From Castellaniella sp040276065 (GTDB taxonomy: Bacteria > Pseudomonadota > Gammaproteobacteria > Burkholderiales > Burkholderiaceae_B): DNA of 64,000 nucleotides. The stretch lies in contig NZ_JBELOI010000003.1 of assembly GCF_040276065.1 (NCBI RefSeq), forward strand, positions 124,001 to 188,000. Reading direction: 5' to 3'. The position numbers and the translations under genes were made by a program. A model generated the notes under the pieces. The model made no database searches. It was given only the letters and a program-made list of their open reading frames with translations, and was not told the DNA's origin. How positions within the stretch are numbered: the first letter of the stretch is position 1; the number at the start of each line of letters is the position of its first letter. Positions 1 through 8,069 of the stretch are shown here, in pieces.

Positions 1-2126
1 GAAACCTCACCAAGCAGGTGGCGGTATTCGGCGAGCGGCGCTACGGCCCGATGGGGCGGATTTCGGCGCCCCTGCCCTTCGATGCCATGCCCTTGTCACT
101 GGCCCAGGCCTTCGGCGGCGAGGATCATGCCTTCAACTCGGCGGGCAAGGGACTCGATACCCGGGACGGCGCCGAGCTGCCCAATCTCGAATCCCCGCAC
201 ACGCTGATCGCAGCCCATGGTGAGCGGCCCGAACCCGCCGGCTTCGGGCCGCTGCCCATTACGGCGCCCCAGCGCGCGCGCCATCTGGGGTCCCACGGGC
301 CGCAGTGGCTGGAGGACCGCTGGCCACACCTGCCGCTGGACAGCGATCCACAATCGTTCATGACCGCGCCCGAGGATCAGTGGCTCCAGGGATTCTGGAG
401 GGGAGGCGAGCCCGTCCTGGCGCGCAATATGCACCCCGATTTTCCCGACCTGGGCGGCCGCGTGCCCCAGTTGCGGCCCCGATTCTTCGTCCACCAGACC
501 CAGCCCGATGGCGAAGCGCGTTTCGTCGAACTGAAGGTCAACACCGACACCGTCTGGCTGCTGCCCGGCGAACGCATGGGCTTGGCGATCTATCGCGCCC
601 TGGTCCCAATCCACACGCCCGATGCCCGCGACGTCAATGGGTTCCTGGCCGAATTCGAATCCCCTGATGACCCCGAAAATCCGCTTGAATACTATATCGG
701 CCGCTGCCTGCGGGCCATGTCGCCCGAGTTGTTCAAGGACATCCCAGATCCGCTCGAGGTCGAAAAGGCCAACGCCAATCTGGACAACCACGAACTGCTG
801 CAGAAAATCAGCGCGCAAAAGGAACTGTTCCAGCAAATGCTCGCCAACAGGGGGGTCGATGAAGCCGCCCTCATGCGCGAGCTCTCGGACAACCCCCATA
901 CCCGGAAGTTCGCTCAGACCATCGCGCAGCGCAGCGGCAGCCTGACCGGATTTTTCAACGAAATCGAGCAATTGCTGCACGCCATCGAGGGCTCGGACAC
1001 TGCCCCAACCGTAGCACCCATGCCGTCCCTCGAGTCGGTACTGCCGCCGCCCGTCGCCACGGCGCCGCAGGCACCCGACGCTCCCATGGCACCCTTCGAA
1101 TCCCGCAGCGACGCGCTGCGCGACGAAGCCCTCGCCGCCCGGCACCGCCAGATCGTGCTCAACCGCGCGAACAACGGTCAATCCTGCAGCCAACTCGACC
1201 TCAGCCAGGCGAATCTCGCGGGCCTGAACCTGGCCGGCATGGACTTTTCCGGCGCCCTGCTGGTGGGGGCCAACTTTGCAGGGGCTCAATTGCAAGGGGC
1301 CAACCTGCAAGAGGCCAACCTGCAAGGCGCCCGGCTGGACGCGGCCAACCTCGCTGGCTGCCGCCTCGTACAGGCAACACTGGATCACACCAGTTTTTCG
1401 GGTGCCATCCTGCAAGGGGCGATCCTGGACAGCAGCGACTGCACCGGCGCCAATTTCGCCGGCACCGACCTATCGGGCATCAGCTTGAACAAGGCAAGCC
1501 TTTCCTATGCGTGGCTCAACCGCGTTCGAGCCCCGCAGATCCAGGCCGACGGCGCCGATTTTTCGCATGCCAACCTCGAAGGCATCGACCTGACGCGCGC
1601 CAGCCTGGATCAGGCAAACTTTACCGGCGCGCGACTGCGGCGCGCCGTTCTGGACGATGCGTCCTGCGTGTCCGCCAACTTTACCCAAACCGACCTGAAT
1701 GATGCGTCACTGACGCGCTGCGATCTGCGCAACAGTCAGTCGACTCCAGGCTCGCAATGGCGGGGAGCCAACCTGAGCAACGCGGTTCTGGATGATGCGA
1801 GCTGGATCGGCGCCTCACTGGAAGGCGCGCAAATGGACGGACTCAAGGCCCTGAATGCCGATCTGTCGGATACGGACCTGCGCAGCACGCGCATCGCGAA
1901 CGCCGACCTGCGCAGGACCACCTTCGACCGCGCCGACCTCAGCCACGCCAGGCTCGAGCGCTCGAACCTGATGGAAGCCTCATTCATTCATGCCGATCTC
2001 AGCCACTGCCGGCTCGAGGACAGCAATCTGTACAGTGCGACATTCATGGATACGACGCTGGACCACACCAGGCTCACAGGGGCTAACCTGGACGGCACGA
2101 TACTCAAGATTCGTGCCGATGCCTGA
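1..2126 (+). CDS. DUF2169 / pentapeptide-repeat protein, 5' end outside window
   Basis: The reading frame is open from the first complete codon (base 3, NLTKQV...) so the true start lies upstream; the GTG at 18 is internal to the DUF2169 domain. The first 250 or so residues carry DUF2169 features (AVFGERRYG, FDAMPLSLAQAFGG). A charged helical linker follows. From about nt 1140 to 2100 runs a long series of A(N/D)LxG pentapeptide repeats that should form a right-handed beta helix. DUF2169 proteins are known from T6SS loci beside vgrG, where they are thought to act as adaptors for spike or effector loading. The next three genes are the standard companions of this module. The exact biochemical role is inferred from context. 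Confidence 0.85.
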   Translation, partial: NLTKQVAVFGERRYGPMGRISAPLPFDAMPLSLAQAFGGEDHAFNSAGKGLDTRDGAELPNLESPHTLIAAHGERPEPAGFGPLPITAPQRARHLGSHGPQWLEDRWPHLPLDSDPQSFMTAPEDQWLQGFWRGGEPVLARNMHPDFPDLGGRVPQLRPRFFVHQTQPDGEARFVELKVNTDTVWLLPGERMGLAIYRALVPIHTPDARDVNGFLAEFESPDDPENPLEYYIGRCLRAMSPELFKDIPDPLEVEKANANLDNHELLQKISAQKELFQQMLANRGVDEAALMRELSDNPHTRKFAQTIAQRSGSLTGFFNEIEQLLHAIEGSDTAPTVAPMPSLESVLPPPVATAPQAPDAPMAPFESRSDALRDEALAARHRQIVLNRANNGQSCSQLDLSQANLAGLNLAGMDFSGALLVGANFAGAQLQGANLQEANLQGARLDAANLAGCRLVQATLDHTSFSGAILQGAILDSSDCTGANFAGTDLSGISLNKASLSYAWLNRVRAPQIQADGADFSHANLEGIDLTRASLDQANFTGARLRRAVLDDASCVSANFTQTDLNDASLTRCDLRNSQSTPGSQWRGANLSNAVLDDASWIGASLEGAQMDGLKALNADLSDTDLRSTRIANADLRRTTFDRADLSHARLERSNLMEASFIHADLSHCRLEDSNLYSATFMDTTLDHTRLTGANLDGTILKIRADA

Positions 2127-2160
2127 GACCGATCGACCGTAGCCCACCCACGGACCTGCC

Positions 2161-3210
2161 ATGTCACAACACACGACCCCGCAAATCATCGATGGCACCC
2201 TCGAGGGCGCCGACCTCAGCGATGCCGCCCTGGCGGGCACCGACTTCACGGGCATCCGTTTCCGCCAGGTGATCTTCCGCAACGCCGACCTGGGGACCGT
2301 AGACTTCACCGGAGCGGATTTCCAGGCGTGCGACTTCACGGGCGCCAACCTGGCCGAGGCCAACCTCATGGGCGCCACACTGGCGGGCTGCATACTGGAT
2401 CAGGCCCGGCTGGATGGCGCCAGCCTGACCACCGCCACCCTGACCGGCACCAGCTTCAACGGCGCCAGCGCAAACGGTGCGGACCTATCGGCTGCACTCT
2501 TCGATCAGTGCCCGATGAATCAGGCCGTGTTGTGCAACGCCGATCTGTCCCTGGCGCGCGTCAACGGCTGCCAGCTCGACAGCACCGATTTGTCGGGTGC
2601 AAACATGGAACGCTTCATGGCGCTCGAGACCGATCTCAGCAAGGCGATTTTCCGAGATAACAAACTGGGCAGCGCCATGCTGATGAAGGCCGACCTGGCG
2701 GGCCAGCGCTTCCCTGGATGCCTACTGGAACTAACCCTGTTCGTCGAGGCCGACCTGCAGGGGGCGGATTTTTCGAACTGCACCCTGCAGGACACGCAGT
2801 TCGCCAAATCCAAGCTGGGCGGCGCCAGCCTCAAGGGGGTCAATGCCAACAGCGTGAGCTTCGCCATGGCCGACCTGAGCGCCGCCGATCTCTCGGACGC
2901 CACTTTCGAGATGTGCGACTTCTCCAACGCAACCCTGAATGCAGCGCGCTGCACCAACAGTACATTCTCCACTTGCCCGCTGGTCCACATGCAGGCGAAC
3001 GACAGTGTCTGGGACGGAGCCTCGCTCAAACTCTGCGACCTGTCCCACGTCACGTTCGACCGGGCCAGTTTCCGCAATGGTTCGCTGAGCATCTGCAACC
3101 TGCACGAGATATCCGAGGACAAGACCGTCTGGGACGGCACCACGTTCAACGAAACCCAGCGCACCAACCCGGAGCGCGCCCAGGCTGAAAACTGGGCGCC
3201 TCCCCAATAA
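2161..3210 (+). CDS. pentapeptide-repeat protein of the T6SS VgrG-cargo module
   Basis: The 349-residue protein consists almost wholly of A(D/N)LxX repeats from about residue 10 to 330 (for example DLSDAALAGTDFTG), with no signal peptide or membrane segment. It begins 34 bp after the DUF2169 fusion and is probably cotranscribed with it. The repeats predict a quadrilateral beta helix. In T6SS loci such proteins sit between DUF2169 and DUF3540 genes and are thought to help load or shape the VgrG spike. A role as a fluoroquinolone-type DNA mimic is possible for pentapeptide proteins in general but is not suggested by this setting. Confidence 0.8.
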   Translation: MSQHTTPQIIDGTLEGADLSDAALAGTDFTGIRFRQVIFRNADLGTVDFTGADFQACDFTGANLAEANLMGATLAGCILDQARLDGASLTTATLTGTSFNGASANGADLSAALFDQCPMNQAVLCNADLSLARVNGCQLDSTDLSGANMERFMALETDLSKAIFRDNKLGSAMLMKADLAGQRFPGCLLELTLFVEADLQGADFSNCTLQDTQFAKSKLGGASLKGVNANSVSFAMADLSAADLSDATFEMCDFSNATLNAARCTNSTFSTCPLVHMQANDSVWDGASLKLCDLSHVTFDRASFRNGSLSICNLHEISEDKTVWDGTTFNETQRTNPERAQAENWAPPQ

Positions 3211-3225
3211 GCCCCGGAGCCCGAT

Positions 3226-3885
3226 ATGGCCGCCACGATCTCTCCCCTGAAAATCCCCCTGCCCGATACCGAGGCGCGCCTGGTCCACACCCGCATCACG
3301 GACACGCAGGACGACCGCCTCTGGGTCGATCATCCCGAATGCAATGTCGCACGGCGCGCCTTCAGTTGCCTGATCGAACCCCTGGCGGGCGATCTCGTCC
3401 TCTTGGCCGTGGATCCGGCGGGTGGCCCTGGGCACGTCCTGGCCGTCCTCGAGCGACCGGGGCCGCAACGCGCGGACCTGGTCCTGCCCGAAGGCGGCGC
3501 CATCCTCGCCCGGGACGGCGAGGTGGCGCTGCGGGCGAAATCCCTGCGGTTCGAAGGCCGGGAGGGCGTCACGCTGGACGCGGGCAGGCTCGAGGTCGCC
3601 GCCGTGAGCGCCGCCACGACCATCAAGCACTGGCAAGGCTGGTTCGACACCCTCGAGGCCAACGCCGTCTCGATCGAATACGCAGCCAAGACCCTGTCGT
3701 CCAAGGTGGGGCGATTGCTGTCGCGCACCCTCGAAAGCTTCCGGTCCGTCGAGGGCCTGGACGAAATCCGTGCGGGACGCAGCCGCACCCGGGTGCGCGA
3801 CGATCATCGGCTCGAGGCTGGCCACATCACCGCGCGCGCCGATGGCTTCGTCAAGATCGACGGCCAGAAAATCGACCTGGGTTGA
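3226..3885 (+). CDS. DUF3540 domain protein, T6SS-associated
   Basis: The 219-residue cytoplasmic protein matches the DUF3540 family in length and layout. An OB-like N-terminal part (residues about 15-75, RRAFSCLIEPLAGDLVLL) is followed by a repetitive beta segment resembling a gp5/VgrG stalk (LRFEGREGVTLDAGRLEV) and a C-terminal basic part (RSRTRVRDDHRLEAGHI). DUF3540 genes occur next to DUF2169 and DUF4150 genes in T6SS loci. It starts 15 bp after the pentapeptide gene and ends 9 bp before the DUF4150 gene, so the four form one unit. A spike-assembly or adaptor function is inferred. Confidence 0.8.
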   Translation: MAATISPLKIPLPDTEARLVHTRITDTQDDRLWVDHPECNVARRAFSCLIEPLAGDLVLLAVDPAGGPGHVLAVLERPGPQRADLVLPEGGAILARDGEVALRAKSLRFEGREGVTLDAGRLEVAAVSAATTIKHWQGWFDTLEANAVSIEYAAKTLSSKVGRLLSRTLESFRSVEGLDEIRAGRSRTRVRDDHRLEAGHITARADGFVKIDGQKIDLG

Positions 3886-3894
3886 GAGCACACC

Positions 3895-4290
3895 ATGCCA
3901 TTTGTCGCCACCATCAAATCCGGTCAGGCCATCTGCACCCCCGATGTCTGCAAGACCCCCGCGCCACCAGGCCCGCCCGTCCCGATTCCCTACCCCAACA
4001 CGGCCATGACGACGCTGGCCAATCCGCCCACCACCAAGGTTCTGGTCGATGGCGCGCCCGCCGTGACCAAGTCCTCGAAGCTGCCGCTGAGCAACGGCGA
4101 TACTCCGGGCTCGGTGGGCGGCGTCGTCTCGGGCACCATCATGGGCGAATGCGAGTTCGTCATGGCCAGCTTCAAGGTCAAGTTCGAGGGCAAGCCCGTG
4201 GTGCGCCAGGGCGACAGCGCCAAGTCTAACAAGGGCAACGCCTTCGGATCGCTGCTGCAGCCCAGCCAGGCCAAGGTCAACTGCAATTGA
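3895..4290 (+). CDS. DUF4150 PAAR-like spike-tip protein
   Basis: This 131-residue protein has the DUF4150 (PAAR-like) signature: Pro/Thr-rich start with CTPDVCKTPAPPGPPVPIPY, then VDGAPAVTKSSKLPLSNGD and a C-terminal GDSAKSNKGNAFGS. PAAR-like proteins cap the VgrG trimer and sharpen the T6SS tip. The protein ends right after the fold, so no toxin domain is fused to it, unlike many longer DUF4150 proteins. It is the last gene of the DUF2169-PPR-DUF3540-DUF4150 module and is convergent with the orphan gene at 4377-5189. Confidence 0.85.
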   Translation: MPFVATIKSGQAICTPDVCKTPAPPGPPVPIPYPNTAMTTLANPPTTKVLVDGAPAVTKSSKLPLSNGDTPGSVGGVVSGTIMGECEFVMASFKVKFEGKPVVRQGDSAKSNKGNAFGSLLQPSQAKVNCN

Positions 4291-4376
4291 ACGTCGCTGC
4301 AGGTCCCGCGCCGCACGCCGGGACACCCCCGCACCACGACACACAGACAGAAGGCGGGATGTGCGGCGGCGGCTTT

Positions 4377-5189
4377 CTAGGGCTGCGGGCGGAGCTCGTT
4401 GACCGGGCGGCCCGAAGCGTCCAGCGCGATCCGGTCGCCGGGATAGTGCCGGACCAGGGCGCTGCGCCGCTCGCCCGCGTATTCATAGGTGACCCGGAAC
4501 GGGGACTCGGTGTATTGCACACGGATCCTGGGCAGGCAGGTGGTCTCGAGGTAGAACTGCTGGCTGGGCAGGAACTGCCCGGGCTGCGTGGGTTCGAGCA
4601 GGGATTTGGGTGGACTGTCCGGAAACAGCAGCTCGAACAGGCCATCGCCCAGGATCCCGCCAACCAGCGAAATCGCCGCGACCAGGGGCAGCTTGCCGGG
4701 CCAGTAATAATAAGCCAGGGAACCCAGGCCGTAGGCGCCCGCCACCATGCCCGGCCCCGCGATGGCGCCGACGCCGATGCCGCCGGCCACTGTCGGGTAG
4801 ATCCATTTCTTGCTGTCCTCGCCATAGTTGCGGGTGAACTTGTAGCCCACGAGGCCACCCAGCACGCCGCCCAATATCGGCTTCCAGTATTTTACGAACC
4901 AGGGCTGGCTGTCGTACTGCTGGCGGGCCCGCTCGCGATCGCTGACGATCGTCTGCCAGCACACGTCCTCTTTTTTTGTTTTGGCGATTGTTTCATGCGT
5001 GACCGACAGGACCGGTACGCTGCCGTCCGCGCCAGACGCCCGCGCCCCGAACAAGGGCCCCGTCGCCGCCCATGCGGCGTTCGCCGTCCACCCCATGCCC
5101 AATGCTAGAAAAGACATTGAATAAAGCACGCAAACACATGATTTTCCGGGGGCGTGAGACAAAAAACCAGCGGATCGACGAGGGGTCAT
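4377..5189 (-). CDS. exported glycine-rich envelope protein, unknown function
   Basis: I do not recognise a named family. The 270-residue product starts with a basic segment and a hydrophobic stretch ending in TANAAWA, which reads as a cleavable signal peptide of about 41 residues. A second start at 5117 (MSFLALGMGW) would give a shorter leader without positive charge, so the longer form is preferred. Residues about 85-165 form a glycine-rich hydrophobic region (ILGGVLGGLVGYKF, AGGIGVGAIAGPG) like a glycine-zipper membrane domain. The remaining 90 residues look like a soluble beta domain. It is the only minus-strand gene inside the T6SS cluster, lying between the PAAR-like gene and tssJ. It could be a structural envelope protein, an effector or an immunity factor. 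Confidence 0.6.
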   Translation of the reverse strand: MTPRRSAGFLSHAPGKSCVCVLYSMSFLALGMGWTANAAWAATGPLFGARASGADGSVPVLSVTHETIAKTKKEDVCWQTIVSDRERARQQYDSQPWFVKYWKPILGGVLGGLVGYKFTRNYGEDSKKWIYPTVAGGIGVGAIAGPGMVAGAYGLGSLAYYYWPGKLPLVAAISLVGGILGDGLFELLFPDSPPKSLLEPTQPGQFLPSQQFYLETTCLPRIRVQYTESPFRVTYEYAGERRSALVRHYPGDRIALDASGRPVNELRPQP

Positions 5190-5193
5190 GGGC

Positions 5194-5199
5194 TATAAT
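5194..5199 (+). promoter_or_regulatory. possible -10 box upstream of tssJ
   Basis: A perfect TATAAT lies in the 88-bp divergent gap between the orphan gene and tssJ, about 80 bp before the tssJ start. No good -35 hexamer is found 16-18 bp upstream, so either an activator is needed or the match is chance. Confidence 0.3.
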
Positions 5200-5277
5200 C
5201 CCTCGAGACGTCGGGACACATCTCGAATATTGAGGCAGTTTATTTTCATACCCTCATCATTGCAAGCACGCATCTGA

Positions 5278-5985
5278 ATGCCTGACAAACGACATCTGTT
5301 GTTACCTGCCCTGGCCGGCGCCCTGCTCCTGGTCCAGGGCTGTTCGAGCATGAACTCCGCGATGGGCGGCAATACCCAAAAAGAAGCCAAGGCCGAGGTG
5401 AGCTGGGACTACGCCCGCAGCGCCATACAGATCGAACTGGCCTCCGACGACAATCTGAACGCCTATTTCAACCAGCCGCACACGCTGGTCATGGGGGTGT
5501 TCCAGCTCGAGGATCCCAAGACCTTCATGAAGCTGCTCGGGGATTCCGGGAAACTCAAAACCATCCTCGCCACAGGCGACGCCGGCCAGGACATCGTTCA
5601 GCTCGACCGCTACGTCGTCAGCCCGGGCAAGCGCACCATCCTCGACATCGACCGTGTACAAAACACCAAGTTCGTTGGTATCGTCGCAGGATACTACGAC
5701 TTCGATGCCACGGCATCGGCGCGACTCTTTCGCATTCCCCTGAACATCCAGACCAGCGGACTGGTCAGCACCACCTACAAGGCCGAGCCCGCTCACCTGG
5801 CCCTGCGCGTGCAACTTGGCCGCACGCGCATCGCCAATGCGCAGAGCCTGACCTTCGATGCCGACCAGAAACCCAATATCGAGGCCGTGCCGCTCGAGGC
5901 CGGGCCCCTCGAAATCGAACTGAACGATAAAACCTTGACCGACGCCGAGGACTCCGCCGGCGCCGCCAGAAAGCTCAGGAAATAA
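5278..5985 (+). CDS. tssJ: T6SS outer-membrane lipoprotein TssJ
   Basis: The 235-residue protein begins with a lipoprotein signal: a short basic start, the hydrophobic run LLLPALAGALLLVQGC and a lipobox with Cys22. Ser at +2 predicts outer-membrane sorting. The mature part shows the TssJ/SciN pattern (LNAYFNQPHTLVMGVFQLED, then GKRTILDIDRVQNTKFVGIVAGYYD). TssJ anchors the TssJLM trans-envelope complex by binding the periplasmic part of TssM. At about 235 residues it is somewhat longer than many TssJ proteins, with an acidic, basic-ended tail. It is followed after 8 bp by tssK. Confidence 0.9.
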   Translation: MPDKRHLLLPALAGALLLVQGCSSMNSAMGGNTQKEAKAEVSWDYARSAIQIELASDDNLNAYFNQPHTLVMGVFQLEDPKTFMKLLGDSGKLKTILATGDAGQDIVQLDRYVVSPGKRTILDIDRVQNTKFVGIVAGYYDFDATASARLFRIPLNIQTSGLVSTTYKAEPAHLALRVQLGRTRIANAQSLTFDADQKPNIEAVPLEAGPLEIELNDKTLTDAEDSAGAARKLRK

Positions 5986-5993
5986 GGATCACC

Positions 5994-7388
5994 ATGGACT
6001 TCCGGACGGCTACGTACTGGCACCAGGGACTGTTTCTGCAACCCCAGCATTTCCAACGCCAGGAGCTGCACCAGCAATTCCTGAAAAGGCCCCTGTTCGA
6101 CCTCATCGCGCCGCACTTCTGGGGCGTGGGCGAGCTGGAATGCGCGCCCGAATCCCTGTCGGCCCACACCGTGGAGGTCCGCGGCGCACGCCTGATTTTC
6201 CGCCAGAACCACTACGTCGAGTTCCCGGGCAACGCCGTCATTCCGCCCCGCTCCTTCGACAAAATCTGGACCGACAGCGATCAGCCACTGGACCTCTACC
6301 TGGGCCTGAAGAAATTCTCCATCGTCTCGCCCAACGTCACCGTCGTGGACTCGTTCGACGATGCCGCATCGGTCCAGACGCGTTTCGCCTCCGAGGCCAA
6401 TGGACAGCCCACCCCCGATTTCTACGGCGAGGGCCCGAGCGCGCACATTCCCGTCGTCATGAACGTGGTGCGCATATTCTTCGGCCCAGAACTCGAGTCC
6501 CTGGACGAATACGACCTGATTCCGATAGGCCGCCTCACCCGCGACAACGACACGATCAAGCTCAGCGCCGACAACGTCCCCCCGTGCTATGCAATGTCGG
6601 GGTCGCACATCCTCCAGGATCTCGTGCGCGACATCCGCGACGACATGTCCGGGCGCATGCGCCAGCTCGCCGAGTACAAAGCGCCGCGCGACATGCTGCG
6701 CCAGGACCTGGACCCGGACTTCATCATGTTGATGCAATCGCTGCAGGCCCTCAACCGGCTGGTGCCGACCCTGACCCACTTGACCGAAACCAGCCAGATC
6801 CATCCCTGGGAGGTCTACGGCGCCTTGCGCCAGTGCGTGGGCGAGATCAGCACCTTTTCCGAACAGTACGACGCCCTGGGGCGTCGCCGCGACCGGCCGG
6901 GCGATGAGGGCCTGCCGCCCTATGATCACCAGCAGCTCTATGCCTGCTTCCACGCGGCCCGCCGCATGATCAACCGACTGCTGGGCGAAATCTCCGTAGG
7001 GCCCGAATTCCGCGTCACCCTCGAGCCCCTCGACAACTACCTTGTGGCACCCATCCCGCGCGACTACTTCACCTCGCGCAACCGCTTCTACCTGGTCATC
7101 CAGACGGCCTCCATCGGCGAGGACGGCGGCCAGGAATTCCTCAAGATCGCGCGCCTGGCCGCACCCCACGCCCTACCCGCCATGATCGACCACGCCCTGC
7201 CGGGCATCGACATGATCGAGGTCTCGACGCCGCCGCAAGGCATGCCGCAGCGCGCCAATGCCCGCTACTTCCGCATCGAACAGATGAGCGACGCCTGGGA
7301 GCAGGTCGAGCAGGCGGCCGAGCTGGGCCTGTTCTGGCCGGGCGCGCCCGACGACCTGCGGGCTCAGGTCATCATCCTCAAGGGCTGA
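5994..7388 (+). CDS. tssK: T6SS baseplate protein TssK
   Basis: At 464 residues this is a typical TssK. The N-terminal shell domain has the family opening (YWHQGLFLQPQHFQRQELHQ), and the C-terminal part has the conserved DYFTSRNRFYLV and QRANARYFRIE segments. TssK is the trimeric connector that joins the baseplate wedges (TssEFG) to the TssLM membrane complex, in the cytoplasm. A good ribosome site (AAGGA) precedes the ATG. It lies between tssJ and tssL, the usual order. Confidence 0.95.
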   Translation: MDFRTATYWHQGLFLQPQHFQRQELHQQFLKRPLFDLIAPHFWGVGELECAPESLSAHTVEVRGARLIFRQNHYVEFPGNAVIPPRSFDKIWTDSDQPLDLYLGLKKFSIVSPNVTVVDSFDDAASVQTRFASEANGQPTPDFYGEGPSAHIPVVMNVVRIFFGPELESLDEYDLIPIGRLTRDNDTIKLSADNVPPCYAMSGSHILQDLVRDIRDDMSGRMRQLAEYKAPRDMLRQDLDPDFIMLMQSLQALNRLVPTLTHLTETSQIHPWEVYGALRQCVGEISTFSEQYDALGRRRDRPGDEGLPPYDHQQLYACFHAARRMINRLLGEISVGPEFRVTLEPLDNYLVAPIPRDYFTSRNRFYLVIQTASIGEDGGQEFLKIARLAAPHALPAMIDHALPGIDMIEVSTPPQGMPQRANARYFRIEQMSDAWEQVEQAAELGLFWPGAPDDLRAQVIILKG

Positions 7389-7391
7389 GCG

Positions 7392-8069
7392 ATGAAACTT
7401 TTGGACTACTTCATTCCCGTGACGGCCTTCGTCAAAGCCTTCGGACAGGCGTCCGGCGGGCGCACGCCCGAGGGCCTGTCCAAGGAAATCGACACTCTCG
7501 TCAACCAGGCACGCATGGATGCGCTCAAGGACGGCGTCGAGCTGCCCCGTTTCCAGGAGGCCCTGTTCCCGGTCCTTGCGTGGGCCGACGAGCAGATCGC
7601 ACGGTCGGGCGCCTGGGACAGTGGCCACGCCTGGCAGCACTTCCTCCTGCAGCGGCGCTATTTCAAGACCGGCCTCGCCGGCCGCGAGTTCTTCGAGCGG
7701 CTCGAAGCCATCCAGGCCAGCGACAACGCCCTGCGCGAGGTTTATCTGCTGTGCCTGTGCCTGGGCTTCGAGGGCCGCTACAGCATCGCTCCCAACGCCT
7801 CCGACCTGGCCAATATCCGGATCGAGCAATACCGCCTGCTGCAACAGCACGACCCCAAGCTGGCCGGTGCCGGCCATGAGCTCTTTCCCGAGGCCTACAA
7901 CCAGGGCGGCAAGACGCAGGCCCGGCCGCGTGGCGTGTTCGGGCGCTTTTCCATGCGGCGCGTCCTGTTCATCGTCCTGCCTCCGCTGATCCTGCTCGCC
8001 GTCGGGCTCGTGATGCACGCCAACCTGACCCACGCGGTCCAACAGTTTCGCGAAGCCGTCAATCTATGA
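7392..8069 (+). CDS. tssL: T6SS inner-membrane protein TssL (DotU family)
   Basis: The 225-residue protein has the DotU cytoplasmic helical hook (ELPRFQEALFPVLAWADEQI, then RVYLLC-like and GFEGRY motifs) and a single C-terminal membrane segment at about residues 193-213 (VLFIVLPPLILLAVGLVM). It ends 12 residues after that segment. It therefore has no periplasmic OmpA-like or other peptidoglycan-binding extension, as found in extended TssL proteins. Its stop overlaps the tssM start by 4 bp, implying coupled translation. It works with TssM and TssJ as the membrane anchor. Confidence 0.95.
   Translation: MKLLDYFIPVTAFVKAFGQASGGRTPEGLSKEIDTLVNQARMDALKDGVELPRFQEALFPVLAWADEQIARSGAWDSGHAWQHFLLQRRYFKTGLAGREFFERLEAIQASDNALREVYLLCLCLGFEGRYSIAPNASDLANIRIEQYRLLQQHDPKLAGAGHELFPEAYNQGGKTQARPRGVFGRFSMRRVLFIVLPPLILLAVGLVMHANLTHAVQQFREAVNL

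Noticed and set aside
96..1415. Long minus-strand open frame of about 440 codons opposite the DUF2169 gene
   Set aside because: It is a shadow of the GC-rich coding strand: no ribosome site or family motif, and the plus-strand frame shows clear DUF2169 and pentapeptide features.
2731..4344. Long minus-strand open frame spanning three T6SS genes
   Set aside because: It crosses several well-supported plus-strand genes, and its residue makeup (Gly/Arg/Asp/Val) is that of a reversed pentapeptide and high-GC sequence.
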